A model generated the notes under the pieces. The model was not told where the DNA came from, ran no database searches, and saw only the letters and a program-made list of their open reading frames with translations. A stretch of 64,000 nucleotides of DNA. It comes from Scatophagus argus. Lineage: Eukaryota; Chordata; Actinopteri; Scatophagidae. Every line of letters starts with the position of its first letter. The stretch's first letter is position 1. The translations under genes were made by a program, and so were the position numbers. This document shows, piece by piece, positions 34,341-47,453 of this stretch. Where the stretch lies: assembly GCF_020382885.2 (NCBI RefSeq), contig NC_058504.1:2805019-2869018 (forward strand), read 5' to 3'.

Positions 34341-36045
34341 GCTTGTGAGGCTTCATCACACTCGGTGGCTCATTTTATACCAGTACCTGCTGCAAACAGC
34401 CACGTAACCTTTGGAGGGAAGGCTTCCTGTTAGCCTGTAGGTTAGAAACACTATGAAGGGAATCAGTCATTGCCCGTTTTTTTTTTCATGCAAATTATGA
34501 TGATCTTAAGTTGAACAGAGATAAGCTTTTAGGGGTGAAAAAACTTCAGCATAAGCATGAAGGCTTACATTTGTCACAGGAGTGGACTATGGCACCGCTG
34601 GTAAAGGAGCTCAGCAGGACAACAGTCTGAACAAGGCCTCCAAGACCACAACACACTGGGGCTGCAGTGTGGAAGCTGCAATGAGTTAACAAGGCAATAA
34701 ACTTTGTCTTAGTTGAGTAAGGGGTCAAGCCGAGTTGTGTTTGGGAACGCATCTTTAGTCACGTTTGTTACTCTTTGTGTTTAGACCGCAAGGGTGTCAG
34801 ATACCTTTTTCAGCCGCATGTCTGACGAAACAGAGTTGTTCTGTTTTGAATCTGTTCAGTTGCCTGCACCGGTTTTGTTCAGACTTTCACTGTGTTTGTC
34901 CAAAACATTTATTTACACTTTGGGTCTATATTTTCTTGGAAGAGCAGAGTGAGTTGCTCTTTGTAGTCCCATAGACGCTCCCTTCACTTTCTGCCCACCA
35001 GCTAGGAAGCGAGACAACTTCTCAAATACTGAGGAGCTTCAGTGTTTATTCATAGGCGCGTATTGGTGTACACTGTATTTAATTTGTGAGAAACACAAAA
35101 TAATGTAACAAAAGGAATAATTGTTTTGAACTAAATAAATCATTGCGATGAATTTTCCGGGGAAGTGCACTGCGTTTAGATTTTTAAAATGAGCTGCAGA
35201 TGAAGAAAAATCTATAAATTGGCACCATGTAAACAAGTGTTATCGTCATCTAATGTGACCACATCTGTGTCATCATGTGTCTGCTCGACATCACAGTGTT
35301 CAGCACACATGTAAAATGTACAAATCGATTCTTTAAATGGTTCAGAGATACGCAACCCACCAGCAGTACCCTCCCTGAAATGATGTTATACGCTAAAAAC
35401 GAATTATTATCACAACGATTTGTTAACCTTTTTCCACATTTCACCACCTGCTGAGTTTGACATTAGTTGGACATCAGTGTGCTGAGATGGAAGTCAGCAG
35501 GCAGCAAATGGGACATTTTCACAGAGCAGGACACACTTTTACCTTTTAATCATCCAATTCTTCTGATTTTAACCACTTTTTTAAGCAATTCTTATTACAA
35601 TTAAACCAGAGAACAAAGAACATATTTATCTAACTGTGTATTCATCTGTTTCTGCTGGTACAACATGTGTGTGAGATACATTTTAATGCTTTCCATTTCA
35701 TCTTATACTGCCACCCTTACAACCATCTTTTGATGTGAAATCCATATCATGCTGTAGGAGATTCCACAGGAAAAAAAGGATAAAACTTCAGCCTATTGTT
35801 ACAACATCTTTGTCTTACAGATTTAATAGCAAAAAAAACAAGTGGGTTTTATGTGTGAGAGTAAATCATAATCTGCCATTCGCTGAGGTGGAGCAGTGGA
35901 AAAACAGGCTGGCTTAATGACGAGCAGCAGAAGCTTCCAGAATCTGAGACAAATGGCAGCACCAGAGAGCTGTTTTCTGCTACTAAAAACTTTTTTGCCT
36001 AAAAATATCTTGACATTTTGAATTGTCATTGCTATTCGTTAAGTA
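34341..36045. other. Gene-free stretch, nothing recognised
   Basis: AT-rich unique sequence without repeats longer than short A/T runs. Confidence 0.5.
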
Positions 36046-36115
36046 CGCGGCTGGAGGCAGGAAGTGATTAGCTGAGATTAGCAGAAAGCCTGATAGCAGA
36101 GGGAAACAGCTGGCA
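36046..36115 (+). repeat. Fragment of the dispersed ...gattagcagaaagcctg... repeat
   Basis: The order ggctggaggcagg, agctgagattagcagaaagcc and gggaaacagctggc resembles the middle of the repeat whose start is at 7036. It is degenerate. Confidence 0.35.
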
Positions 36116-38365
36116 TTGTCATCTCTTTGTCATCAACAACATCTCTGAAGTTGAGTCTTGTTGTCATGGTGAGGTAGCTGTGCTCACAAAATGAGTGTTT
36201 GCAAAAATGCAGAAGTCCAAAGAAACTCAAAAACATTTCTCGATCGTGGTAAGTTCTCTTTATACATGGTTTGAACTTGCAGGTGGGTGAGTGTTGTTAC
36301 GTTTTCTGTGAGCTCAGTACTCGGTTACTGCTTCACTTTGCCATTGTGTGATGCTTGAAGAATACATTTAGCATTTCCTCTAATGAACAAATTTTAAGTA
36401 ATGACACGCTGTCATTTCATAGCACGGCTGTGTGTAACATCTTTTCACTCGTTCTCCAAAAGTGTCTTCCTTCACTGAGCATGTATTCCAATCCTCCAAA
36501 GTTGAAAAATTCTGTCTTTGTATTACTGTCTGTGCACCTTATCTCAGCACAAAACTTTGTAAGATCCATCCATAGACCTTCTTGTGAACAGCTTCATGTG
36601 AGAACTATTTTCTTTCTGTATTACTACGCAGGAATGCCACTGCACTTTTCCTTCTGTGCAGTGATAGGATGTGAATGATAGTTCAGTTCAAAGTGGGTCA
36701 TGATTTCTGGCAAGACACATTGCTGTTGAGTTTTTCAAACTTTTTTTGAATGTAGTTCCATTATATTCAACAAAAGGCAGACATCTCAACAGCCAATTTC
36801 TCCAAAACTCTGCAACTCCATCTGGATAAACATTACTATAGTGAGAAGGAGTATATGTAGCTCGATTTTAAGATGAACCGTCCCTTTAGGGTGTTTTATC
36901 ATACAAACTACGAATGAAATATGAACATCTAGAGTCCCCTTTCACACATGTCCCCTTTCTCTTGTGAGACACTCTCACCGATTCAAAACACTTCATCTGG
37001 TTAAAGCATGAGGTGGTGCCCGGGTGGAGCAGGAGTCAAAATGTATGCTGCAGAAACTGCATTGTTTTATTTACAGCACATTAAAAGATGACCACCTATC
37101 CTTATATCCTAATATCAGCAAAAGAGTGGAGGACAACATGCAGGCAAGCAGAGAAGAGATGTGCCAGTGACAGAAACGCCATCCACGCAGCCTGCTGCGC
37201 ACTGAGTCGGCCTCAAGCATTCGCTCATGGCCTCAGTCGGACGTTACACAGACTTTGTCTAGCCAGCCCAACTGACTTTGAATTTGTGTTTCTATATGCA
37301 GCTCCTCTGGTAATGTCAAAATAAGTTTAGGCGTTGCAGCACATTTTTACTGACCTGTGTTGAGCTCTCCTGTGTTCAAGTTCTGACTGACTGGCTGCTC
37401 ATCGGCCTAAGAGGAGGAGACATTTGTGGCTCTGACAGCTGATTGGCTGTCTCAGGCTCCTCGGGACGCAGCCATGCGTTGGATTGGCTGCATGCCTCTC
37501 GGTCAAACTGACATGCTAAAGTCATTGAAGTAGACAGTGATAATGTCATTCCAGGTAGTTAATGTGTTTTGACTAGGCTGTGATAGTGGGATTATTGCTG
37601 TGATAATGAATGAAGACAATGAAACTGCAGATAAAGGAGATGATCAACACTGACAACTCACCGATGAATAACTTTATTATTTTCTACTTTAATTTAACAT
37701 TTTCCTCTAATTTGTCTCCTTTAATCTAACCCTTATTTAAGCAGGCAGGCATTTAAGAATAAATTCTGATTCAGAATGACAGCCAGGCTGTTAAATTACA
37801 GCTGCAGAACCGGTAGTTAGAATTATATTGTAATGCTATGTAAAGGAAATCTGGATGGAAATGTAGTTCAGTGCTCCTGGATGTCGTGGTTCACTCTGTG
37901 ATTTCAATTAAATTCTCAGTGAGTTCTTCTCTCCAGAAAACCATCATTTTTACACGACATAAAAAGAAATACACGAAACTCAACACGAGTTCGGTTGATT
38001 TAGGACGATTTGTGCCGCAATGTTTGACACAAATAGTTTCCTCATACAAATACTGTCACTATATAAGAAAACGTTATTCTACCGTAATACTTTTCAGCTC
38101 GCAACTGTTCTCGCAAACACACAATGTCGCATCTCAAAAACATCCAAATCATATTGCACATATAGTATATAGGCCTGGGAGATAAGTCAAGCTAATGTGA
38201 TTAACTGAGGTTTTGTTTATGCACAAGTCAAAAGGTAACATGGATGCCAGCTCTCTTGGGTCACAGCTGGCTCTTTCTGTTTTCATCTACGATCTACAAG
38301 AAAAACCAGGTGAAAAATACTACCCCTACTAATCCCTACTTACTGATAACCAGACAAAGATGGTT
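36116..38365. other. Gene-free stretch, nothing recognised
   Basis: Unique sequence. The frames of 78-107 codons (36355-36678, 37088-37324 and 37871-38185 +) lack motifs and splice context and are probably chance. Confidence 0.5.
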
Positions 38366-38475
38366 TGGTGCAGCCCAAGGTGATGTGTTCAAACAGCCTG
38401 TAAGCTAAGAATAAACATACTGAAAAACAAAAAGTGACACAAACTGCCAATTAATTCTCCATTGATCGACTGTGT
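38366..38475 (+). repeat. Short copy of the repeat at 18,652-18,885
   Basis: gcccaaggtgatgtgttcaaa followed by aaactgccaattaattctcc and attgatcgac keeps the order of the common fish repeat ending in ctaatcg, with the middle deleted. Confidence 0.4.
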
Positions 38476-38955
38476 TAATCAGCCGGCTGTTGGAGCTCTA
38501 CATCCTCCACAACAAGCCTGTCCTGATAAACCACTGAGTAGCTTCATATACACACATCCTGTAAGCACCAGCTCATGGAAAACACTGTTCAGCTGTTTAC
38601 ACTGCACACACACACACCACAGTGCTAAAGCCAAGCACAGTGTGGCCTCAGAGCTGACAGGGACAGCGTCTGAGATGAAGTCAAAGCTATTTCCACAGAG
38701 TTAGAGGCCTCGTCCATAACAGCTCCTTTTATTGTACAGCTGTCCTGTGGAAGCCTCACTGCTTCACTGCCACTTCTCCTCTCCTGAAGTGAAGCTCGCT
38801 GCCGCCTCTTATGTGCTGATTCAGTTCGACAACGGCACAGCCGGCTGGCTTCTCTTCCCATTTTGAAGCAGTTACAGGGTTCTGATGTGGCAGCAGTGTT
38901 TGTGTCAGGGCCCGGAGAGGCGGCAGCGAAAGGCCACAGCAAGCAGCCGCTGCCA
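38476..38955. other. Non-coding, nothing recognised
   Basis: Unique sequence with a short CA patch at 38,605-38,617. The - strand frames (38625-38956) lack motifs. Confidence 0.45.
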
Positions 38956-39135
38956 TTGAGATGCAGATCTGAGCTAATTAATTCTCATGTTTAAGGGAAT
39001 TAAACATTATTCTGGAGAAAAGAGCGCGCCGGTGGGAGCCGCTTTAATATGTAGCCCAGATAAAAGGAGGAGTGTATTTCTCTGTGACGGACATACATTT
39101 ATTCACATTTCCCCAGCCAATTTCATTTCACTGTA
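38956..39135. promoter_or_regulatory. Candidate regulatory block
   Basis: gagctaattaattctcatg, ggaattaaacattatt and gctttaatatgtagcc occur in about 100 bases of unique sequence, followed by a CA/TG-rich zone. Inference only. Confidence 0.3.
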
Positions 39136-39525
39136 AAATGAGGAGATGAGGTTAGAGAACGCAGAGAGGAGAGTTAGCTAATAGAAAACAATGACCGGTG
39201 TTTTATTCTCCAGAGGCTATTCTGCCGTTGTCAGCCACCCCCTCCTCCTCCTCCCCCCCCTCCTCCCCCACCAGACACACAATGCACAGAGACAAAGAGA
39301 GAGAGCAGCGAGGCCAAGTGCCTCTTCTAAAACACACAGCAGCTTATTAACCCCAACATGCACACACACGCACACACACAGAGCGCAGCGGCAGGGCTGC
39401 AAAGCGATATCAGGCAGTAATATATTGAGGTTATATTCAGGTTGTAATGGTGTTATTAAAGCAACACGCTCAGGCTGAATAGAGAGAAAATCCTATTAAA
39501 ATAATTATAGAGGCCTGGGATATTT

Positions 39526-39532
<7 letters not shown>
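39136..39532. other. Non-coding with CTC and CA patches
   Basis: A (CTC)n/C-rich patch (39,237-39,270) and CA patches (39,359-39,380). Confidence 0.55.

Positions 39533-39560
<28 letters not shown>
39533..39560. repeat. (TG)14 microsatellite
   Basis: Uninterrupted TG; a shorter TG patch follows at 39,619-39,632. Confidence 0.9.
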
Positions 39561-39561
<1 letters not shown>

Positions 39562-39639
39562 CAAGAGAAGGAGAGACAGAGGGAGGCAAAGTGCCTGCAT
39601 ACGCTGGCATACAATATAAGTGTGTGTGTGTGTCCTTGG

Positions 39640-39800
39640 CTTACTAATGTGTAGTAATAGACTCTGCTAATAGCGATTGCCAGCTAATTTTATTGCTGCT
39701 TTTCGTCAGTCTCAGGCTTAATTAGAATGTATTGCTGTTACATTCACTCCTACGAGCCCTCTTAAAAAATAATCATTCCTACATGTAATTATGCAGTTAC
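39640..39800. promoter_or_regulatory. Candidate regulatory block
   Basis: cttactaatgtg, gctaatagcgattgccagct, aattttattgctgc and ggcttaattagaatg give at least five TAAT-type cores in about 100 bases of unique sequence. Confidence 0.3.
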
Positions 39801-39964
39801 ATCTTTACAAAAATGATAGTCCTGCTGAAGAGCGCTTCACATGGAATTGCTTAAATCTGAGCCAAAAATCAAAATGTCTTTTTTATTTTAACATATTTCT
39901 CATTTTGTCAAAGTCTGCAGTTTAAAGGTTAGTACAACATATCCTGTGTGGAATAACAGAGCAT

Positions 39965-39979
39965 GGGGGGGGGGGGGGG
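39965..39979. repeat. Poly(G)15
   Basis: Fifteen G in a row, here not next to a TG run. Confidence 0.9.
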
Positions 39980-41936
39980 TTGCTCCAGTTTTGCTATGAA
40001 GACAGTATGTGAAAGTGGATTTTTTTTTATTATTTGAAGTCTGAAAAAGACCATAGTGACCAAATTCAGTGCTAATCTTTCATCTTGCTTCAGTAATGTG
40101 CTTAATTTCATAATTTCATATTTTCAATTTCATAATTATGAAAACTAACAGCCATGACCACATGTCTTTGAGTGTTAAAGACACACAGCAGCTTTCCTTT
40201 ACTTATGCCTTCTTCAAAATCTCAGTCTCAGGAGAGTCTGAACTCTCACACAATGCATGGTAGGAAATATGCTGATTGGGTTTCTTTGGAAAAATTAATT
40301 TAATGATTTGACTGAACTCTGCACGGTACATTCATTCATCCTTTTAAGACAAAAGACTTTAAGTCTGAAGAGCACATGTTTATGAGTCCTGAAGTGTTCT
40401 GAAAATAAAAACTGTTAAATTAACTAAATAAAATTTGTATATTTAGAGACAGTTAATGACAAATTAGCTGATTCCACTAAATTCATGCAAGATTTTTTTA
40501 TAGTGAAATATAAAACCTCTGTGAGACAGAGAAATTTCTCCATAAAAGGATTTAATGAATAAATTTAAACAAAGTGTTATCTTAATGTAGTAGAGTGGAA
40601 CAAGTCAGGTATTTATTCAAACATGATATTGTAATTCCTTTAAAACTGCTTTAATAAGTTCCACAGAGAAAATCAGAAGCTCCTGTAGATTATGTTAACT
40701 TGAGAGAAAAGTTGGGCAGCACATTTCCACACTTTTCTGTACTTTGCTTTTGTTTATTCATTGACGTTCTTTTTGTGAGTTAGCCTGACTTTATGAACAC
40801 CATCAGTGGTGGATATCACTTTGTTTTTCTGGAAGGAGTATTTTATATGAATGGAAACACATCAAATTAGCATAGAAATTTAATTCAATTACTACAGCAT
40901 AATTGAATTTAATTAATGTAGCATAATTGCATGTAATTAATGTGGCGTGACATCTTGAATATAACAGGTTGTCCTTTGGCTGCAGAAGAACTGAATAATT
41001 GATTTTTTATTTTTAATTGCCTATTTATACACCCAGCAAATATGGAGCAATATCATCATTAACTTGGAATCATGTTTGTGTACATCTGATGAATGTAACT
41101 CCAATGTTCACTCACTTTTAGCTCTGTTATGGTCTCTACCAACTGCTGAGATCCGTTTCGTTAGCGGCTAAAAGCTCCACCAGCAGCTTGTCGCTAATTG
41201 TGTCTGTCTGCTGTTTGGGGATGAGAAACTTTTTCAGGAAAACCTAACAGCCTGCAGCTGCTGCAAATGACACTAATGAGATTACTGAAGCAAAACAAAA
41301 CAAGCAAAAAAGTTTATGTTTACTAAAGTTTAATTCGTTTAAAGTTTAATTGAGCGCAGCTTGAAGGTGACATAGTTAGAGAATCTTCCACTGTCACAGA
41401 CTTTAGTGGATGCTGGCAGGTATCTTATAGATATTTTATTTTCAAAATTCACAATAGCTGCTACCTGTTAATCAAACTGCTGTTTCTGATATGTGAAACA
41501 AAGCATAAGAAAAGAACCTCAAAGTCGTCACAAGGCTGCAGCTACAGGCAGTTCAATTCTGTCGGGCAACCCGAAAACCCCGCTGGAAATTTTGGATAAA
41601 ATTATAAATGACATAAAATGGACATCTTAGTTTACATATGTGTATCTGATTGATATTTTAATACAGGCTTCTTGGAGGGCTGTTGGTATCAGGCTGTGTC
41701 TGGGGCTAATGCTGGAATCTATCTCTGGTCCTGTTTGATTTGATCTGGTCTGTTCTGTTTCATCTGCTCTGCTCTGGCCTAGCTTGTTGTGTTCGGTCGG
41801 CTCTGTTGTAATGAGAAGATTTCAGGGATGGGTTTTCTGGGGACGTGTTCTGTTTTAACAGAGAAATCTCGGGCTTTCTAATTTACAGGAAATTTGAGAA
41901 AATTGTTCCATTCCATTTTCTTGACCGGCTAGTTGT

Positions 41937-41942
<6 letters not shown>
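39980..41942. other. Gene-free AT-rich stretch
   Basis: Includes a 24-base tandem pair at 40,896-40,946 (agcataattgaatttaatta and agcataattgcatgtaatta). A tctgctctg-like patch lies at 41,740-41,800. No exon recognised. Confidence 0.55.

Positions 41943-41978
<36 letters not shown>
41943..41978. repeat. (GT)18 microsatellite
   Basis: Uninterrupted. Confidence 0.95.
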
Positions 41979-41981
<3 letters not shown>

Positions 41982-42114
41982 GTCTTAGTGTGCAGATGGT
42001 GTAGCAAAGAGGAGACAAATGTGTGTATTTAAGCAGCTGAAATTCTGTGTATGCGTGTGCACATATAATGATTTGAGTGTGTGTGTGCACGCTGATAGAC
42101 ATCAGGGAGCCAGA

Positions 42115-42610
42115 TAGCTGAAGGCTGAAGGCATTAAGAGAAGAGAGGAGGACATTAATCTAAAGAAAATTAAAATCTGGAGCGGTGCGTTTAGGATGGA
42201 GAGCGACCGCCACTTCTGATAAGAAGTGGTTAAGGAGAGCACAGATTTAGATAAATGGGCAGGAGAGACAGAGGAGAGGAGGAAGAGAGGAGGGAAAGCC
42301 AGGGGGGAGGAGAGACAGAGGAAAGAATGGTGAGGAAAGTGTAGAGGGGGATGTAGAGAGGAAGAGGAGAAATGACTGAAGAGGAGAAAGAGGAGAAGGA
42401 GGGAAACTTTTGGGGAGACCCAGAGATGAGAGCACAGCAGCAGAGAGAGGAGGAGAGAATAGAGAAAAGGGGGGGGGAGAAGGCACTGACAGGGAAGAAT
42501 AGTCAAGACACATGAAGAAGGAAGGAAGGAAGGAAGGAAGGAAGGAAGGAGAAAAGAAAGAGGTCTAAATGGAGGAGTGGAGAGAAGAGGAAACAAAGAG
42601 AGGAGAGGAG
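42115..42610. repeat. Purine-rich tract with a (GGAA)n core
   Basis: About 500 bases dominated by A and G on the + strand, with (GAAG)8 at 42518-42550. The 183-codon - strand frame is Ser/Leu/Pro-rich and an artefact. Confidence 0.85.
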
Positions 42611-42802
42611 TGACATAAGAGGAAATAAACAGAGCGTGGGAGCTGTCCAACAAAATCTGTCAGACCCGAGTGGGTGTTAATATGGCCTCATCGCATGTGT
42701 GTGAGTGTGTGTGTGCACCTGTGTTATGCAGCACATGTAGATAGCAGTGGCTCTGTGGTCTTGAGCATCAATAACATCAGGTTATCTGGAGTATGGTCTG
42801 GT

Positions 42803-42828
42803 CACACACACACACACACACACACACA
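42803..42828. repeat. (CA)13 microsatellite
   Basis: Uninterrupted. Confidence 0.95.
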
Positions 42829-43640
42829 GTGAGTGATAGTGGTGCCACAGAGGTGGCTGTCTGAGGTTAGCAAAGCTGTGCTCAACAGAATGTTGTAGAT
42901 TTAAGACTGTGGCCAGTAGACAAGATGTGGAACAGATTTAGCTGCAGCCTGCAGCCTGCAGCCTCCGCTGCCCACTGACACACTGCACAACCTCTTAAAT
43001 GGAGAACACCAAGCAGCAGACAGATATGACTCTGGCTCTTACATCTGCTTCTTTATTTTTTAATTTATTGTTTCATTTTTTTCGATTTTGCACTGATTTC
43101 ATTCACAACAAAATAAAAGTCTAACACATGTAAGAGATGTGCTGTCCTGCACATAAAAGCATGTGATAATAATTTTCTGTGTTCATGTGCTGTGTTCATG
43201 GCAGAGTGACATTGTTTTTGTTATTACTGCTTTACTTGGTCTGATGGTCTGATATGGTGAGCACTTTATGGTGTCTAGTCTTACCTTAGACATACATAGC
43301 TCTCGAACTGATGTTACTGAGCCAACTGATGCTGAGAGTTAAGCCAACACCCATATCTAATTTGATGCCATCAATCTCTGTATGTGAAAATATCGGGTGT
43401 GAAGGCTTTTCTATTATTACTCTTTATGCTCTTTGTGATCTTACAGTTAGCAGATACAGTGTGTTGTGACCTGAATGGAGTCCAGCAGACTTGAGCATCC
43501 AAACCTCAGTGGTGTGACACCTACTTAACACCACAGTCAATGTTCAGAGTGCTTTATTCAGCAAGAAAACCTCCCATAATGAATTGCGGGATCAGTCAGG
43601 TACGCTAAATGTACTTGTCAGGTAGACTGACAACTCCAGA

Positions 43641-43645
<5 letters not shown>
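42829..43645. other. Non-coding, nothing major
   Basis: Three gcagcct units at 42,944-42,965; otherwise unique. Confidence 0.5.

Positions 43646-43679
<34 letters not shown>
43646..43679. repeat. (CA)17 microsatellite
   Basis: Uninterrupted. Confidence 0.95.
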
Positions 43680-43683
<4 letters not shown>

Positions 43684-44394
43684 CAGGCTGTCAGTGGTCA
43701 GTCAATCACTCAGAACAAAGCTTTGAAGCCCAGAGTCAACCCTGATAGACCATATGAAAAAGTGATTGTGTGTGTGTGGTGTTTGTGTCAGAGTAATGAC
43801 TGCAGCAAAAGAGTGATGAGCGTACCTGCTCTGAGCCGCTGCTGGGTTGACCCTTGTGTACTATTCTGTAGATTAACCAGAGTAACCACATGTGAAAAGA
43901 AACTTCCAGTTTAAAAGAAACAGGTGCCGAAATCACAAGGGTGGGTTTGTTTTATGATTAAACACGCCATTTTTAAGGGGCAACAAGTAACTTCACTGCT
44001 GAGCAAACCTAACCAACCTTACAGGGAGGTGGCATTGCTTGCACTAGGAGACGGAGGATCATTGCACAATGACCTTATTGCAGTCCAGTTTGTGCTGGGG
44101 TCTGCTGGGTGCTTTGTCATCAAGATAACAACACCATATTAATTTGAGCAAACAACCACTGCTGTTGCTTCTTCTGGTGTGGACATTCTCACCAAGACCT
44201 CACCAAACACACGAATGTGACCGTCATAACTGGACAAAAAGAAGCTTTCATAGTGTTGTTGTAAAATGTTTCACACACATGTAGACTGGTGGGAAAAGTA
44301 CAGGTGTTAGTATTAATAATAATGATGGCTCTGCTCTGTTCTAGTGTCTCAGCAAACAATGGCAGTGTGACAGTGACCCAGCATGAACCAGTCA
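43680..44394. other. Non-coding, nothing recognised
   Basis: Unique sequence. Confidence 0.45.
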
Positions 44395-44500
44395 ATCAGT
44401 CACTTTATTTATCTAACACCTTTCCAACAATTAAATGCAATTCAAAGTGCTTTACAATGGACTGACAAAACAAAGGAAGTTAAGAAGCGTTTAGAGACTA
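44395..44500. repeat. Possible retroposon tail (caaagtgctttacaa type)
   Basis: cactttatttatctaacacc then gcaattcaaagtgctttaca resembles the reverse complement of a common fish retroposon end (compare 53,676-53,720). Degenerate. Confidence 0.4.
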
Positions 44501-44514
44501 ATGCAAATCATTAA

Positions 44515-44645
44515 GAGGTTAACAATTAAGATAATATATTAATTAAGATAATATACAGATAATAACAATGTTAGTAATAATAATTATTATTACTAGTACT
44601 ACTAATACTACCTCTACTACTAATAATAATAACAATAATAAAAGA
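44515..44645. repeat. AT-rich simple repeats (taagataatat, (AAT)n)
   Basis: Two copies of attaagataatata (44,526-44,556), then irregular AAT/ATT/ACT triplets to 44,640. Confidence 0.75.
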
Positions 44646-44841
44646 AAATAATTTATTGTGTATAAAAATAACAAAATAACCATGAAACTGAAGCAGTTAA
44701 ATTGAATTCAGCCATCATTGTTTTTATTATTTACAGTCGAGCTTCTATGACAAGCACTGAACATGGACCTTAACTTTAGACAACTCATGTTATGTGCCAA
44801 CCTTTTCTTTAAGTGTTTATTTCCACAATATCTGTGCATGG

Positions 44842-45041
44842 AACACTCACACTCACACCTAGGGGCAATGTAGAGTAGCCAATTAACCTAATGTGCATGT
44901 TTTTGGTATTGTGGGAGGAAACTGGAGTACCTGGAGAAAACCCACGCAGGCACAGGGAGAACATGCAAACCCCACTAGAAGGGCCCAGACCTGGAACACT
45001 CTTGCTATGAGGCGATAGTGCTAACCACTGCACCACCGTGT
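44842..45041 (-). repeat. V-SINE, head and centre only, B box deleted
   Basis: Same family and orientation as 2300-2650. Here the head is complete (caccaccgtgt end at 45041), but the tail half beyond actcacacctagg is missing. Compared with the first copy, the 12 bases gggattcgaacc holding the B box are gone (44990/44991), bounded by acc on both sides. It cannot be transcribed from its own promoter. Confidence 0.8.
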
Positions 45042-46056
45042 CTAGAGGCAATAGTCAGACGAATTGTCTTTCTACAAGCACCTCCATGAGATGAGTGACG
45101 ACCAGATTTTGTCTCTTGACACAGTTTACCCCAATGTTGATGTCTGTCTCATTTCTCTAGCCCTTGGCTCCCCTCCTGTACCTGCCACCATCTCCATCGC
45201 CCCACGAATCACAGGCCTCAACAGAGCAGGACGTTAATCAGTGACTTTCAAGAGTTCATTTCAAACTACGTGTTTCAGTCTGCTATTGTTGTTGTCCATA
45301 ATACCTAACATTAGTTGATCAGCTGACATTAGCTAACATTAGCTAAAATTGCTGACACACTGCAGGAAGTATTTTTTTAGCTAACCAGCATAACATCAGT
45401 TAAAAGTTCATTGTAATCCAGCAACTTTTCAGTGCCAAATATTTGTTTCAGTGCCATGACGTTTTCAACACTAACGTTTCCTCTTTAAGTTCATGTTTCA
45501 TTTTCATTTTCAATTTTATTTTTAATGCAAAAATTCGCTGTCACTGTTGAGGTCATTGAAAGTTGAAGCCTGGTCTTAGCTGTCAATGAGAGTAAATCAA
45601 CAAGAAGCTAAATGCAGAGAAGCTGCAGGACAGGCTGGCAGGTGCATACCAGGGCAGGTCATCTGAGATGTGAATTACAGTATGTGGAGTGGTATATGAT
45701 GAGGTGTGTTTAGCAGCTATTTTGTGGCGCGCAGGTGATTTTCAGTGATAGGGTTAAGGTCGGCTAGCTTTCCATTAGCCTGGACAGCACTCAGTCACCT
45801 TCACTTTCACCCTTCCTCAGGCCATACATTAACATTCACTCTGTCTCTGCCGTGTGTGTGTGTGTGTGTTTCCTGGTGTTTGTCTTTCAGTTCTTTATGC
45901 CTGTCTGTGTGTTTCTGTGTTTGTGTGTGTGTCAGATTGTGTGCAAAAGTGTGCATGAGTGTTAATCTCCTCAATATTGCCTCCATGAAATTGACATTTG
46001 ACAGTAATTGTGTAGCGACAGCGATCCAGTCCACCTCACGCTCTGATTGGACGAGG

Positions 46057-46061
<5 letters not shown>
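45042..46061. other. Gene-free stretch
   Basis: A small tandem acattagcta patch (45,328-45,350) and TG patches (45,851-45,868 and 45,920-45,932). No exon recognised. Confidence 0.5.

Positions 46062-46087
<26 letters not shown>
46062..46087. repeat. (CA)13 microsatellite
   Basis: Uninterrupted, followed by ctcacacacac. Confidence 0.95.
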
Positions 46088-46093
<6 letters not shown>

Positions 46094-46579
46094 ACACTAT
46101 GACTATATGTCACACTTCCTGGTGGTTAACAGCACAAATAGAACGTCAAAACACAGCTCTCACAGTTTTGCCGTGGATGGAGGGATGAAAAGAGGAAGAG
46201 ACGGATGGACCTGGATTTTCTCAACACCATGAAGCAGGAAACAGTTTGGAAAGAAACAAATGAATCGAAGGAAGGAAGGAAGAAGAGACACTTGAGAGAA
46301 AACAAGAGTAACTTTCAAACAGGCTCATGTTAAATACACTTAACTTCCTTTTTCAAATGTATGTTTTTCAGATAATTTTCTGAGAAATTCAATGAAGTGT
46401 ACATTTCCACAGCATTAATAGCATTAAAACAGCATCCCTACACATACATACCTTTTTCACCACTCATCATTTTAAGTTGCTTCCATTAGCAGTTTGTCAA
46501 ACATAGTTATGATTCTGTAAGTGAAACTCAACATTTACTATACTGACGTTTCACAATAAAAGTCTTCCAGCAGCTTTAT

Positions 46580-46880
46580 GAAATAGTTCGAACGGTTGTG
46601 GAAAACATATCCACTTGTTGCGAGTTAAATGAGAATATACCAGTCTCAGGTCTGTGCATTAAGTATGAAGCTAGAATTGCCAGGTGGGTAGCTTAGCATA
46701 GCATAAAGCCTGGAAGCAGGGCAAAACCACCAACCTTGTTGCAATGGTTTGTTTCCTTTGCTCAGTATAAAAAACAGGTAATTGTTGAGGCTGTATTCAC
46801 TCAGACTGAAATACTGTTCATTGTCTGTGGATTAGCTTGACAGAAGCAGTTAAAACATTTAACCCAGGAATATTCCTTTA
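46580..46880 (+). repeat. Dispersed fish repeat (tagcttagcataaagcctgga type)
   Basis: gtgcattaagtatgaagct, gggtagcttagcatagcata and aagcctggaagcaggg occur in the order of the repeat whose beginning is seen at 7036. It ends near aacccaggaatattccttta. Class unknown. Confidence 0.5.
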
Positions 46881-47405
46881 ATCAGTATTAAAGGAAGATT
46901 AAAACTGCTAACAGCCTGCATGGAACCTGCCCCCATCCATACTGAGCCCATAAACGGAAAAAGGTTGACTTAAAAGTAATGAAGATAACATGTAATATCA
47001 TCATCAAGCAATAAAAGGCTAATTGGTCCATATGTGCTTTGGCAGATATTATTCATCAGTTTTCAATTTGAAACGTTACTACTAGTTTTTGCTGTATTAA
47101 AAGAACCTTAAGTGTTCTGGGTAACAAAATGAACTGTTGATGTCCAGTCTTTGAGACTGTCATTATATGAACATCAGCGTTTTTTTTTTTGTTTGTTTGT
47201 TTTTGTTTTTTTAAGTATTTACTGAAGGGTGTGCTTTAGTTAAATAAGTATAAGGTTGAAAATTGTTGAAAATTTTGACAACCTTGTTTGCAATTAGTAC
47301 CTCATCTCCTTCTCTGTCTCTCACTCTCTCCATGTTTTCTTCCACCTCTAAGCACCTTGGACAGGACCTACGGCCATTCCACCGCTGATTAAACCTAATA
47401 ATTAG

Positions 47406-47408
<3 letters not shown>
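46881..47408. other. Non-coding, nothing recognised
   Basis: Contains T/G-run 47,180-47,212; otherwise unique. Confidence 0.5.

Positions 47409-47452
<44 letters not shown>
47409..47452. repeat. (TG)22 microsatellite
   Basis: Uninterrupted. Confidence 0.95.

Positions 47453-47453
<1 letters not shown>

Noticed and set aside
42102..42653. 183-codon - strand frame
   Set aside because: Complement of a purine-rich tract; Ser/Leu/Pro only.
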